Source of the DNA: a bacterium
Lineage (GTDB): Bacteria; Bdellovibrionota_C; UBA2361; OMII01
Assembly (NCBI GenBank): GCA_017853915.1
Contig: JAFMIS010000005.1
Span: forward strand, 1 to 23,160
DNA length: 23,160 nt
Direction of reading: 5' to 3'
How positions within the stretch are numbered: position 1 is the stretch's first letter; each line of letters begins with the position of its first letter. Both the position numbers and the translations under genes were made by a program. Below are positions 7,617 to 15,943 of this stretch, in pieces. The notes beneath the pieces are model-generated. The model was not told the DNA's origin. It saw only the letters and a list, made by a program, of their open reading frames with translations, and did no database searches.

Positions 7617-8921
7617 CTACTTGGGCATCGGTCCCCATGCAGGCTCAAAATCACCACCCCTACTCTTGGTAACCTGCTTCATGCTTGTACCATCTGTTTT
7701 CATAATAGCGACGCTAAAACCACCACCAAAAGCCGTTGTGGCAAAGGTTAAGTAGCGTCCATCCGGAGAGAACTCTGGATCTTCATTACTACCGGAGCTT
7801 GTCAACTGAACGGCGTTTGATCCGTCTGGGTTCGCCACAAAGAGATTAAACGACCCGTCTGCTCTGCAAACATAAGCGATCTTATCCCCCATCGGAGACC
7901 ACGCCGGAGACGTGCAATAATTAGACGCACCGAAGCTTACCCGTTGAGGACTCGATCCATCCACTCCCATCACGTAGATCTGAGGTCCCCCTCCTCGATT
8001 CGAGCAGAAAACTATGCGCGATCCGTCTGGCGAGGGCACCGGAGAGACATCAATCGCTCTATTTGGAGGAGTCAGCTTCCTCATACCGCTGCCATCTGTA
8101 TTCATCACGACGATATCGCTCTCGTTCCCCTCAGTTCGTGAGAACACAATCTGATTCTCGTTCAAAAAGTGCGCTCCAATCTCCAGCTCGGTCGACCTTG
8201 TGATCTGACGAGCATGACCAGAGTCAACATCGATAAGGAAGAGATCGGGAGTGCGATTCCGGTATGAGGTGTAGACGAGTTGATTGCCCGACGGAGACCA
8301 TGCGGATGAGAGCGCAAGCCCCCTTTCGGATGTGAGTTGTCGAATATCTGAGCCGTCCATATCCATGACGAAGAGCTCTTTAAATCTCCCGACGCGCGAG
8401 GAGAAAGAGATCTGGGTACCAAAAACGCCCGCGATGCCGGTGTAATACTTCATCACCTCATTGGCAAAACGGTGAGCTATCATCTTGGCTTGGTTAAACT
8501 CACCATCATACTGCTTGGCCAACACAACAGACTGCTTCTGAACATCGATCAGGTAGAGCTGCGCCTGTATACGGCCGCGGTCAATCGACACCTGCCCCTT
8601 TATCAATCCCTCGGCGCCAATAACGGTCCAGTCAGAGAATGTAGTCGCTTCGGGGCCACCGCATTTACCCGGAGATTCTATGTACCCCCTCGGATCTAAG
8701 ATCTCAAAGAAACCAGAGAGGTCAAGGTCGCGTCGTACGGTTGTTGGAATCGTTACCTCCGGCCCATTCTCCTCGGTGCGAACACACAGCTGAGGGACAC
8801 CGAGCGGAATCATTTTACCCGCTCCACGCACGTACAGATCGGTTTGCGCGGACGCTCGAGCACTGCACCATCCAACAAGAAGGATTAGGATAACACTATA
8901 TATGGGGATATTTCTCTTCAT
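7617..8921 (-). CDS. tolB: Tol-Pal periplasmic beta-propeller protein TolB
   Basis: This 434-aa protein has a Sec signal peptide (about residues 1-25, ending SARASAQ), an N-terminal TolB domain (to about residue 150) and a C-terminal six-bladed propeller. The blades are visible as repeated units such as LFVMDMDGSDIRQLT, LFLIDVDSGHARQIT and IVVMNTDGSGMRKLT, with the recurrent W-S-P/PDG pattern between them. TolB binds Pal and TolA in the periplasm. Length and order are typical. It follows tolA by 81 nt and precedes pal by a long structured spacer. Confidence 0.96.
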   Translation of the reverse strand: MKRNIPIYSVILILLVGWCSARASAQTDLYVRGAGKMIPLGVPQLCVRTEENGPEVTIPTTVRRDLDLSGFFEILDPRGYIESPGKCGGPEATTFSDWTVIGAEGLIKGQVSIDRGRIQAQLYLIDVQKQSVVLAKQYDGEFNQAKMIAHRFANEVMKYYTGIAGVFGTQISFSSRVGRFKELFVMDMDGSDIRQLTSERGLALSSAWSPSGNQLVYTSYRNRTPDLFLIDVDSGHARQITRSTELEIGAHFLNENQIVFSRTEGNESDIVVMNTDGSGMRKLTPPNRAIDVSPVPSPDGSRIVFCSNRGGGPQIYVMGVDGSSPQRVSFGASNYCTSPAWSPMGDKIAYVCRADGSFNLFVANPDGSNAVQLTSSGSNEDPEFSPDGRYLTFATTAFGGGFSVAIMKTDGTSMKQVTKSRGGDFEPAWGPMPK

Positions 8922-9002
8922 GAACCCTCTCCAGCAATCGTACGGATACCCTCAAAATGCACCAGAGAACACCTGGGCGCAACCGGGACAATCAAGCGCT
9001 CC

Positions 9003-9866
9003 CTATTCTCTCGGATCGAACGTAATTCTCACGCTTTTAAAATACTGCTCATAGACGCTCCGAGGGGGCGGAGGTAAGGGACTCGCCTTCATCGCGGCAC
9101 GCATCACGGACTCATCATACGCGCTATCCCCAGAGCTCTTCACGAGCCGCACATTGTTGATCACGCCATCCGGCTCGATCTCAAAAGCGATGACGGTAAT
9201 TCGACTGGTATTAGTGTCATACCACCGCCACGCCTCTTTTATTCGAGAGCGAACAATTTTTTCGTACACAAAGAATTCTGGTGGGCGCACCACCCCACCA
9301 CCCATGGAGTTACCCCCGGTTGCTTTGGCAGCGCCGAAGCCCTTTCCACCTCCATCAGAGGACTCTCCCAAATATCGCTGGAGCGCCGCTTGCAGCCGTT
9401 TATCGACATCCTCTCCATCGCTCTTCTTGGTGTTCTTCACGTCCTTTTTGGCGTCAGTCTTCTTCGCTGGCGCGGGAGTGGCTGTTTTAGCTGGAGTGGG
9501 TTGCGCGGTTGGTTTAGGAGTGGGCTTCTTATCCGCGATGCTAACCTCCGCGTCATCTACCGGCTCGTCTTTTGCTCTCTTATCAGGCTCCTGAACGTCC
9601 GGCTCTTTCTTGGTTTCAGCCGATACATTCTTCATGGGCGCGATCGGACTCGGCTTATCCTCCTTGGGAACCTGGCTCATGCCACCAACACTCTTGCCAC
9701 CCTCAATCGAGATCGAATACACGATCGGTTCCGGAACATCCCCGAAATCCGGGAAGACCTTTACGAATATGATGTAGGCCAACAGGATGTGCGCTACGAT
9801 CGATAGCGAGAAGCCTCTGCGCCAGTACTCATCCCAACGCTCTCTTTCCAAAACACTCACCGCCAA
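9003..9866 (-). CDS. tolA: TolA-type energy transducer (TonB-like C-terminus)
   Basis: This 287-aa protein is anchored by one N-terminal transmembrane segment (about residues 19-38, FSLSIVAHILLAYIIFVKVF). A Pro/Lys/Ala/Thr-rich linker follows (about 75-150, with PTPKPTAQPTPAKTATPAP) and spans the periplasm. The C-terminal TolA/TonB domain (about 200-287) includes RIKEAWRWYD and IEPDGVINNVRLVKSSGD. TolA carries proton-motive force from TolQR to TolB/Pal. The start is TTG, supported by AGGAG 8 nt upstream; the gene starts 11 nt after the tolR stop. Domain order and context support TolA over TonB, though sequence alone would allow either. Confidence 0.88.
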   Translation of the reverse strand: MAVSVLERERWDEYWRRGFSLSIVAHILLAYIIFVKVFPDFGDVPEPIVYSISIEGGKSVGGMSQVPKEDKPSPIAPMKNVSAETKKEPDVQEPDKRAKDEPVDDAEVSIADKKPTPKPTAQPTPAKTATPAPAKKTDAKKDVKNTKKSDGEDVDKRLQAALQRYLGESSDGGGKGFGAAKATGGNSMGGGVVRPPEFFVYEKIVRSRIKEAWRWYDTNTSRITVIAFEIEPDGVINNVRLVKSSGDSAYDESVMRAAMKASPLPPPPRSVYEQYFKSVRITFDPRE

Positions 9867-9877
9867 CGTTGCGACTC

Positions 9878-10306
9878 CTAGCCCTTACCCTCAGGAGACG
9901 CGGAGACCAGGCCAATTTGGGTTATTCCGCCCGCGTGCAATGCGCCCATCACTTCCATGATGCGTCCATATCCGAGAGAGGCATCCCCTTTGATGTAGAT
10001 CTTTCGCTCATTCTCGGGTCGATTCGCGAAGATCGCTTTTACCTTCTCGGCAAGCTCGGAAAGCTCGACTCGATTACCCGCCCCAAGAAATATACTCCCC
10101 GCTTTGTCTAATGAGATTACTATCTGCTCACTCGAACCACGCAGCGGAGCGGTCGACGCCTTCGGGAGATCCACTTCAACGCCTTGTTGTAGCATCGGCG
10201 CTGTTACCATGAAGATAACCAGTAGCACCAACATCACATCCACCAGCGGGGTGACATTTATCGCCGCTATGGGTCCGTCATTGTCAGAATGAATATTACT
10301 GGCCAT
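9878..10306 (-). CDS. tolR: Biopolymer transport protein TolR (ExbD family)
   Basis: This 142-aa inner-membrane protein has one transmembrane helix in INVTPLVDVMLVLLVIFMV. The helix contains the essential proton-carrying Asp at residue 23, the same number as in E. coli TolR. The periplasmic domain follows from residue 42 (QQGVEVDLPKAS). It lies 12 nt after tolQ and 11 nt before tolA. With TolQ it forms the proton channel of the Tol motor. Context favours TolR over ExbD. Confidence 0.93.
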   Translation of the reverse strand: MASNIHSDNDGPIAAINVTPLVDVMLVLLVIFMVTAPMLQQGVEVDLPKASTAPLRGSSEQIVISLDKAGSIFLGAGNRVELSELAEKVKAIFANRPENERKIYIKGDASLGYGRIMEVMGALHAGGITQIGLVSASPEGKG

Positions 10307-10318
10307 CGAAACTCACAC

Positions 10319-11023
10319 CTATTTCACAAAATAACGACGCGCGATGTTGAGAAACTCTTCAGAGAAACTATCCATCGACTGTCGGAACTTCCTGATTGTG
10401 GCGGTGAAATAGTTGAATGCCACTGCCGCTGGAATAGCAGCCGCTAAACCCACAGCCGTTGCCACGAGCGCCTCGGAGATACCCGGAGCAACCGCCTGAA
10501 TCGTGGAGCTCTTGGCCTGACTCAGCCCGTGGAAGGCGTTCATGATACCCCATACTGTTCCGAAAAGTCCGATAAAGGGCGCCGCGCTCGCCACGCTTGC
10601 GAGAAAAGTAACACCCTTTTCTAAACGATGCGTCTCCTCAAGCTCAGCCCTCCGCAGAGCCCTCTCAACCGTACCAAGCTCACTCTGGATATCAACAGGA
10701 GCACCATTTCCAACCTGCTTACCCTCCTGAACGGTATGCAACAATTCTCGATAGCCTGACGCGAATACCGCCACCAGAGGACTATCCGTCAGACGGCGTG
10801 AGGACTCGTCAATCCTCGAGAAGTTGCGCGTCTCCCAAAACACCTGAGAAAACTGCTCCGAGTTGCTCTGCGCGCGACGGAACTGAATAATCTTCGCGAT
10901 GGTGATCGCCCAGCTCCACACCGACAACGCGATTAACATGATAAGTACGCTCTGAACAACGAAACCCGACCCAAACACCATGCTCAGAATGTTCGGTGAC
11001 TCCACAGCTGCAACCGGTTCCAC
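10319..11023 (-). CDS. tolQ: Tol motor subunit TolQ (MotA/TolQ/ExbB family)
   Basis: This 234-aa inner-membrane protein has three hydrophobic helices: about residues 20-40, 140-160 and 175-198. The conserved block FIGLFGTVWGIMNAFHGL lies at the second helix, as expected for the MotA/TolQ/ExbB proton-channel family. The GTG start has GGAGG about 7 nt upstream. As first gene of the tol run its promoter should lie in the 11024-11369 gap. TolQ assembles as a ring around TolR. Confidence 0.94.
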   Translation of the reverse strand: MEPVAAVESPNILSMVFGSGFVVQSVLIMLIALSVWSWAITIAKIIQFRRAQSNSEQFSQVFWETRNFSRIDESSRRLTDSPLVAVFASGYRELLHTVQEGKQVGNGAPVDIQSELGTVERALRRAELEETHRLEKGVTFLASVASAAPFIGLFGTVWGIMNAFHGLSQAKSSTIQAVAPGISEALVATAVGLAAAIPAAVAFNYFTATIRKFRQSMDSFSEEFLNIARRYFVK

Positions 11024-11369
11024 GTAGACTCCTCCCTCTGCTTGCTACAACCCGCCACCCTATACAATACGCGTGCCCCATCGTTTATGATTGGGGGCTC
11101 GCCAACGCGCTCCGGCGTCACAGATCGACGATAGGTGGTGGATAGCTAATACCTCGGGAAATATGCCACAGAAACCCCTCATGGCACCAGACATTGAGAG
11201 GGCTGAAAGGTCCTGTACACCCTCAAAATCTCAAAATAATTCCCTGAAAAGCTCTTAAGGCTCCATAGCTCCACACCACCAGCCTCCAAAGCTCGGATCA
11301 GGGGGCAGGAGTTCCCTTTTCAGCGCCCCAGGGGTATAAGTAGCGGCGCAAACTATAAGGAGCTTAGCT
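11024..11369. other. Divergent tolQ/gapA intergenic region, no coding frame
   Basis: This 346-nt gap must hold both promoters. For gapA see the promoter entry. For tolQ, TATTGT and TATAGG hexamers near 11060 on the minus strand lack convincing -35 boxes. An imperfect CCCC(A)ATC / GATGGGG stem lies near 11073-11095. I see no gene. Confidence 0.5.
11312..11340 (+). promoter_or_regulatory. Possible sigma-70 promoter for gapA
   Basis: TTCCCT (11312-11317), a 17-nt spacer and TATAAG (11335-11340). The -10 box is good and the -35 box is weak. The start would lie near 11347, giving a leader of about 23 nt before the gapA ATG, which has AAGGAG 7 nt upstream. Confidence 0.4.
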
Positions 11370-12383
11370 ATGAGTGTTGGAATTGCGATTAACGGATTTG
11401 GCCGCATTGGACGAAATATTTTGCGGCAACTTTTCACAAATAAACAATCGTCGACCGTCAAGGTAGTGGCCATCAACGATCTAACCGACCCAAAAACCTT
11501 GGCCCACCTCCTGAAATACGACTCCGTTCACGGACGATTCCCAGGCACTGTCGAGGTTGGAGATGGCGCCATCGTGGTAAACGGCCAGGCCATTAAGGTC
11601 TTTGCTGAGAGAGACCCGTCGAAGCTTCCGTGGGGCCAGTCAAAGGTAGACATAGTTCTTGAGTGTACCGGGATCTTCACCGCCAAGGAGAAGGCTCAGC
11701 TGCACCTGCAGGGTGGAGCGAAGAAGGTGTTGATTTCAGCGCCAGCCACTGATCCAGACCTCACGTTGGCCTACGGTGTAAATCACACCGCCTACAAGCC
11801 GGCGGAGCATCACATCATTTCAAACGCTTCGTGCACAACGAACTGCTTGGCGCCCGTTGCCAAGGTGCTCCATGAGAATTTCGGCATCCTACGTGGCACG
11901 ATGACCACCATTCACTCGTACACGAATGATCAACAGATCCTCGATCTGCCCCACAAGGATCTGCGTAGGGCACGCGCGGCAGGAATGTCGATGATACCCA
12001 CAACAACCGGTGCCGCTAAGGCCGTAGGATTGGTTATTCCTGACCTCAAAGGCAAGGTTGATGGATTCGCAATCCGCGTTCCGACCCCGGATGTATCGGT
12101 GGTAGATTTTGTCGCGGAACTTAATCAAGACGTAACCGTTGAGGATCTCAATCGAGCGCTCCAATCCGCGAGCGAGAAGAGCCTTAAGGGCGTGCTCGGA
12201 TTCTCAACTGAGCCACTCGTCTCGATCGATTATACAGGAGATACGCACTCATCGATTGTCGATTCGCTGTCCACCATGGTGGTTCAGAAGCGCCTGGCTA
12301 AGGTAGTCGCCTGGTACGACAATGAGATGGGATTCTCGGCTCGTATGTGCGACGTAACTGAGCTTCTCGCGAAGTCGCTTTAG
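11370..12383 (+). CDS. gapA: Glyceraldehyde-3-phosphate dehydrogenase, type I
   Basis: This 337-aa enzyme converts glyceraldehyde-3-phosphate, phosphate and NAD to 1,3-bisphosphoglycerate. The N-terminal Rossmann motif INGFGRIGRN is clear. Catalytic Cys155 lies in SNASCTTN and His182 in TTIHSYTND. The segment after the second strand (AINDLTDPKTLAHLLKYDS) has the Asp typical of NAD-preferring glycolytic forms. Length is normal. The ATG follows AAGGAG at ideal spacing. pgk, usually next, is absent; tpiA follows after a GC hairpin. Confidence 0.97.
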   Translation: MSVGIAINGFGRIGRNILRQLFTNKQSSTVKVVAINDLTDPKTLAHLLKYDSVHGRFPGTVEVGDGAIVVNGQAIKVFAERDPSKLPWGQSKVDIVLECTGIFTAKEKAQLHLQGGAKKVLISAPATDPDLTLAYGVNHTAYKPAEHHIISNASCTTNCLAPVAKVLHENFGILRGTMTTIHSYTNDQQILDLPHKDLRRARAAGMSMIPTTTGAAKAVGLVIPDLKGKVDGFAIRVPTPDVSVVDFVAELNQDVTVEDLNRALQSASEKSLKGVLGFSTEPLVSIDYTGDTHSSIVDSLSTMVVQKRLAKVVAWYDNEMGFSARMCDVTELLAKSL

Positions 12384-12441
12384 TGATTTGCGAGCAACGG
12401 GATTTCGCCACGGACTTTTGGGAGATCCCTTATGATCGATG

Positions 12442-12462
12442 GGCGGGCGCGTAGCGCCCGCC
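12442..12462 (+). terminator. Strong GC hairpin between gapA and tpiA
   Basis: A perfect 9-bp stem, GGCGGGCGC and GCGCCCGCC, is closed by a 3-nt loop (GTA). Only a weak T-containing tail follows, so it may be a partial terminator or an mRNA-stabilising structure rather than a full stop. It lies 59 nt after the gapA stop and 42 nt before tpiA. Confidence 0.6.
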
Positions 12463-12504
12463 TTGCAAGACCATTTTGGCCTATTCTTGTGTAGGGCACC
12501 CTCT

Positions 12505-13272
12505 ATGCGTTCAAAGCACCTCCTCATCGGCAACTGGAAGATGAACCTTGGTCCGGCCCAAGCGGTCTCGTTTGCCGAGAACCTTCTGTCCCAGATCAAA
12601 CCACTCGCACAAACGGATGTGTGGGTTGCCCCGCCGACTGTAAGCCTGTGCGATACCGCGCGCGTTTTGAATGGCTCTCCGCTCGCTGTGGGGGCCCAGA
12701 ATGTGCACTGGGCAAGCGCTGGGGCTTTCACTGGTGAGACGTCCCCGGCATTCCTGAGCGAGATCGGTGCCCGGTTCTCCCTCGTCGGGCACTCCGAACG
12801 TCGGACCCTCTTTGGAGAGACCTCCGCCACGGTCGCCCAACGCGCCAAAGCGGCGCTTGATGCCGGCCTTACCCCGGTCGTCTGCATTGGAGAAACAGAG
12901 CATGAGCGCGTCACGGGCGTCACAGAGCGGGTTCTCGAAGAGCAATTAGCGCCCATATTTGAGCAGGTCTCAAGCGCGGAGAGCGCCCGAGTAGTTCTCG
13001 CGTATGAGCCTGTGTGGGCAATAGGTACTGGCAGGGTAGCATCGCTGGCCGAAATTCAGTCTACCCACGCTTTTATCCTCTCCTTGTGGGCTTCTCAGAG
13101 GTACGCGCACGAGGCGGTAGTGCTGTATGGAGGAAGCGTTAACCCCCAGAACTTCGCTGATATCCTGGCCCTCAAAGAAGTTGATGGAGCTTTAGTTGGT
13201 GGTGCCAGTATAAAGCTCGACCAGTGGCTTCAGTTGATTCAGATCGCCGAGCAGACGCCCCTTATTGGATAG
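12505..13272 (+). CDS. tpiA: Triose-phosphate isomerase
   Basis: This 255-aa enzyme interconverts dihydroxyacetone phosphate and glyceraldehyde-3-phosphate. Active-site Lys12 lies in IGNWKMN, His96 in LVGHSERR and Glu168 in AYEPVWAIGTG. The phosphate-binding GGSVNPQN is near the C-terminus. The frame opens 22 codons earlier at 12439, but the family begins just before GNWKMN and the upstream part would lie across the GC hairpin, so the ATG at 12505 is preferred (AGGG box nearby). It ends 19 nt from the convergent gene at 13292. Confidence 0.96.
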   Translation: MRSKHLLIGNWKMNLGPAQAVSFAENLLSQIKPLAQTDVWVAPPTVSLCDTARVLNGSPLAVGAQNVHWASAGAFTGETSPAFLSEIGARFSLVGHSERRTLFGETSATVAQRAKAALDAGLTPVVCIGETEHERVTGVTERVLEEQLAPIFEQVSSAESARVVLAYEPVWAIGTGRVASLAEIQSTHAFILSLWASQRYAHEAVVLYGGSVNPQNFADILALKEVDGALVGGASIKLDQWLQLIQIAEQTPLIG

Positions 13273-13291
13273 ACGAGCCTGCGGCTATAGC

Positions 13292-14485
13292 TCAGAACCG
13301 CGACACCATCGGGTCCCTGACACCAGGGCGCGACGATCCACCGACGTAGAAGAATCGATCGAGAGAATTAGGCGCTGAACCTGGCATGAAACCGATCTGG
13401 TAGGTTCCGTCCGGGCTCTGGCTAAAAACCCGCGCGCGGGGATAGAAGGAGTAGCTCTTCACGAATGGTCGCACACCGTAGCGATCATACGCGGCAAACG
13501 TCCACACACCGTAGGCATCCCCGTTAAACCGAAAAGTCCGATTCTCGCCCGAGGGTAAACGCCCGAGTTTCATCGTTCGAACTATCTTACCGTTGGCGTA
13601 GGCAACGATCTTATCAATATCAGTGCCCTGCACCGAGAACTCAGCGATCAAGCTAATCGGAGATCGACCATCGACCGACCAACCCCGATTAAACGGTTGT
13701 CGAATCTTCACATCACTTAGAGCAAATTTTGGAGCAAACCCCGCTTTAATCCTACGAGCTGCTCCAACACCACCTCGGTCATCAATGAAGCGCACTAATG
13801 GTAGCTCCAGCCACCGCAACATAACGCCGCGGTCAGCCCCCGCCCGACGCATATCACGCACGGTCTGAATATGGATTGACCGCACACGATTCGCTATCTC
13901 GTCAGGCTGCGCCCCTTTGCCGCTAATCGAACCCACTGACTGCAGCTCGAGGATAAGGGGTTGCGCCGCATCTTGAATCGAGGACGGCGATAAACGCTCT
14001 CGCCGGAAGAATCTATTCAGCTCTGGCAGCCCCTTCTTTACAAATGCTTGGCCCTCTTTTGAAGCGATCCGATCAAACGTGAGGCCTGAGGGAATCGGAA
14101 CTACCTCCCCCCCTTGGGTTCCAGCTTTAACACCAAAATTCCAACCAGAGAAAAATCCCCCACTCTTACTATCATCAGCATCGACATCACGCCGAGACCC
14201 CTTGGCCGGAGCGTTCACGGCAGCAGACTGAGGTTTCGCAACTTCGGATTGAATCGAGCTAAGAGCGTCGGGGGATAAGGCCGCTCGGGCCACCTCAGTT
14301 GAAGGCTTTGACCTCTCCGACACTACCACCTTATCCGCTTTAGCGGCGCGTGGCTTCGAGTCAAACAAAAACTTCACCGTCTCTGGAATGAAGAACAATC
14401 CGACCACTATCGCGATCGCCAATACGCTCATCCCGACCGCTCGCGGAGATATCCCGAAGAATCTTGAATCTTGAAAATTAGCCAT
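13292..14485 (-). CDS. Membrane-anchored protein of unknown function
   Basis: I do not recognise this 397-aa protein. It has one transmembrane segment near the N-terminus (about residues 17-33, VGMSVLAIAIVVGLFFIP), with a short N-terminal tail and the rest probably periplasmic. Residues 40-130 are low-complexity and charged. From about 140 a folded part begins. It has an alpha-helical Arg-rich middle (MRRAGADRGVMLRWLELPLV) and a beta-rich C-terminal portion (ISLIAEFSVQGTDIDKIVAY ... YGVWTFAAYDRYG) that could be an Ig-like or carbohydrate-binding fold. A TATAAT box lies about 50 nt upstream. The ATG has AGG 8 nt upstream. No operon partner: it converges with tpiA, and the pfkB-like gene lies 230 nt upstream. 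Confidence 0.75.
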   Translation of the reverse strand: MANFQDSRFFGISPRAVGMSVLAIAIVVGLFFIPETVKFLFDSKPRAAKADKVVVSERSKPSTEVARAALSPDALSSIQSEVAKPQSAAVNAPAKGSRRDVDADDSKSGGFFSGWNFGVKAGTQGGEVVPIPSGLTFDRIASKEGQAFVKKGLPELNRFFRRERLSPSSIQDAAQPLILELQSVGSISGKGAQPDEIANRVRSIHIQTVRDMRRAGADRGVMLRWLELPLVRFIDDRGGVGAARRIKAGFAPKFALSDVKIRQPFNRGWSVDGRSPISLIAEFSVQGTDIDKIVAYANGKIVRTMKLGRLPSGENRTFRFNGDAYGVWTFAAYDRYGVRPFVKSYSFYPRARVFSQSPDGTYQIGFMPGSAPNSLDRFFYVGGSSRPGVRDPMVSRF

Positions 14486-14535
14486 CTGAACGCCTACTGC
14501 TACTCACGTCGAGCCCCTCGCGCGCCATACCTTTT

Positions 14536-14541
14536 ATTATA
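14536..14541 (-). promoter_or_regulatory. Perfect -10 hexamer upstream of the membrane-anchored protein
   Basis: On the minus strand TATAAT occupies 14541-14536, about 50 nt before the ATG at 14485. No good -35 box is present at 16-18 nt, so an activator or a weak promoter is possible. Confidence 0.35.
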
Positions 14542-14715
14542 AGTCTCGACACCACTGGTATGGATACCTATCTGCCTCGATGTGACATGGTCCCGATGCG
14601 ATATGGTATCGACGCATCAATAGCTAATCAAACCGACTACCGGAGTTCAGCTACTTACAACCAAAAACGAGAGTGGTTCTAAGAAAAATCCCTAGGCTTG
14701 AGTCTGCGTATTTCA

Positions 14716-15696
14716 TTACGCGGCAGCCCACAGCCCCCGTACATCACCACTCAATCGTGCGCCCACTTGAGAGATGACATGCCTTGATAAGAAACAAGCC
14801 CGATGTGCGGCATCGTACGGTTTAAGACCATGGGTAATCCCATACAGGAAGGCTCCCGCGAACATATCGCCCGCTCCTGTGAGATCTCGTGGTTCGCACG
14901 CGAACGCCGGCACATGAATCTCTTCGCCCTCCCACCATAAGAATGCTCCGCGTGGCCCAGCCGTCAAAACCACATGGGGGAAACTGTCTTTTAACTTTCG
15001 CCCCGCGGAGAGAACATCCGTAGTTCCCGCGAGAGCCGCGCTCTCCTCCTCATTGGCGAAGATCAGGTCTGTACTCTTCAACGCCTCGCGCAGCGGCTCT
15101 CCAAATCCGCTTACGATCCAAGCATCAGAACAGGTCACTGCAACCTTAGAGCCACCTTCACGAGCAATGCGAATCGACTCCCGAATGGCGGCTCGGCCTG
15201 CATCCGAATTCGAGAATACATAGCCCTCTACAAAGAGCCATTGAGAATCGCGAATTGTCTCCGGATCAACATGTGAGGGACTAAGCTCCGCGCAAACGCC
15301 CAACGATGTTCGCATCGTTCGCTCAGCATCCGGTGTTATAAGAACTACGCTTGTCCCCGTTGAGCCCGAGTTCGAGAGCGGCGTTGAGAAACGAATGCCC
15401 ATCTCGAGACACTCATCGCGATAAAATCGTCCATACTGATCATCGGCCACACTACAACACAGCGCGCTCTTTCCTCCGAGCTGGGCCACCGCGATAACTG
15501 AATTCGCGACCGAACCTCCACTACGCATCACAGGCTTGTGCGCCCCCACACGCCGCAAAAGGTCGTGTTGTTCATCAACATGGACAAGTCGCATAGATCC
15601 CTTCTCAAGACCGAAGGGATCAAAAACCTCCTGACTCACATCAGCGAAAATATCAACGATTCCGTTACACAATCCAGTTACATCGAGCGTCTTCAT
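14716..15696 (-). CDS. PfkB-family sugar/nucleoside kinase (adenosine-kinase-like)
   Basis: This 326-aa kinase has the N-terminal PfkB pattern RSGGSVANSVIAVAQLGG (about residues 55-73) and the C-terminal signature DLTGAGDMFAGAF, with the catalytic Asp at about residue 277. Family members phosphorylate ribose, adenosine, fructose or related substrates with ATP in the cytosol. The GGSVANS form and overall length resemble bacterial adenosine kinases, but the exact substrate is not certain. The ATG has only a weak GTGAG box. No neighbouring transporter or pathway gene narrows the substrate. Confidence 0.85.
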   Translation of the reverse strand: MKTLDVTGLCNGIVDIFADVSQEVFDPFGLEKGSMRLVHVDEQHDLLRRVGAHKPVMRSGGSVANSVIAVAQLGGKSALCCSVADDQYGRFYRDECLEMGIRFSTPLSNSGSTGTSVVLITPDAERTMRTSLGVCAELSPSHVDPETIRDSQWLFVEGYVFSNSDAGRAAIRESIRIAREGGSKVAVTCSDAWIVSGFGEPLREALKSTDLIFANEEESAALAGTTDVLSAGRKLKDSFPHVVLTAGPRGAFLWWEGEEIHVPAFACEPRDLTGAGDMFAGAFLYGITHGLKPYDAAHRACFLSRHVISQVGARLSGDVRGLWAAA

Positions 15697-15846
15697 AAAA
15701 ACTCACACCATGCGCCCTACCATCGGGCTTGTCTCGACCGATAGCCTAACGCGTTTCCGAGCTCAGAGTACAGACCCGAGCTGAGCGGTAGGCTCGCTGG
15801 AAGCACTGGCTCTCCCGGCCGCTTGCACCCTGCCGCGAGCGATTCA

Positions 15847-15898
15847 CTCGTGAGCTCGATGCGGGGGAGCTGCTGAGGCTCATGGAAGAACTCACGAG
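15847..15898. repeat. Inverted repeat upstream of the FemAB-like gene
   Basis: CTCGTGAG (15847-15854) and CTCACGAG (15891-15898) are perfect 8-bp complements 36 nt apart, and the match extends with a mismatch to GCTC. The downstream arm lies 46 nt before the ATG at 15944. It could form a leader hairpin or be an operator; there is no further evidence. The rest of the 247-nt gap shows no gene. Confidence 0.3.
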
Positions 15899-15943
15899 CA
15901 CACTCTACAGTCACCTATCACCTAACGTACCTCGCGTGTTTTT

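Noticed and set aside
12439..12504. 22-codon N-terminal extension of tpiA
   Set aside because: It crosses the GC hairpin and TPI proteins begin just before the GNWKMN motif.
15717..15914. 65-aa minus-strand open frame upstream of the pfkB-like gene
   Set aside because: No family resemblance; it lies in GC-rich intergenic DNA containing an inverted repeat.
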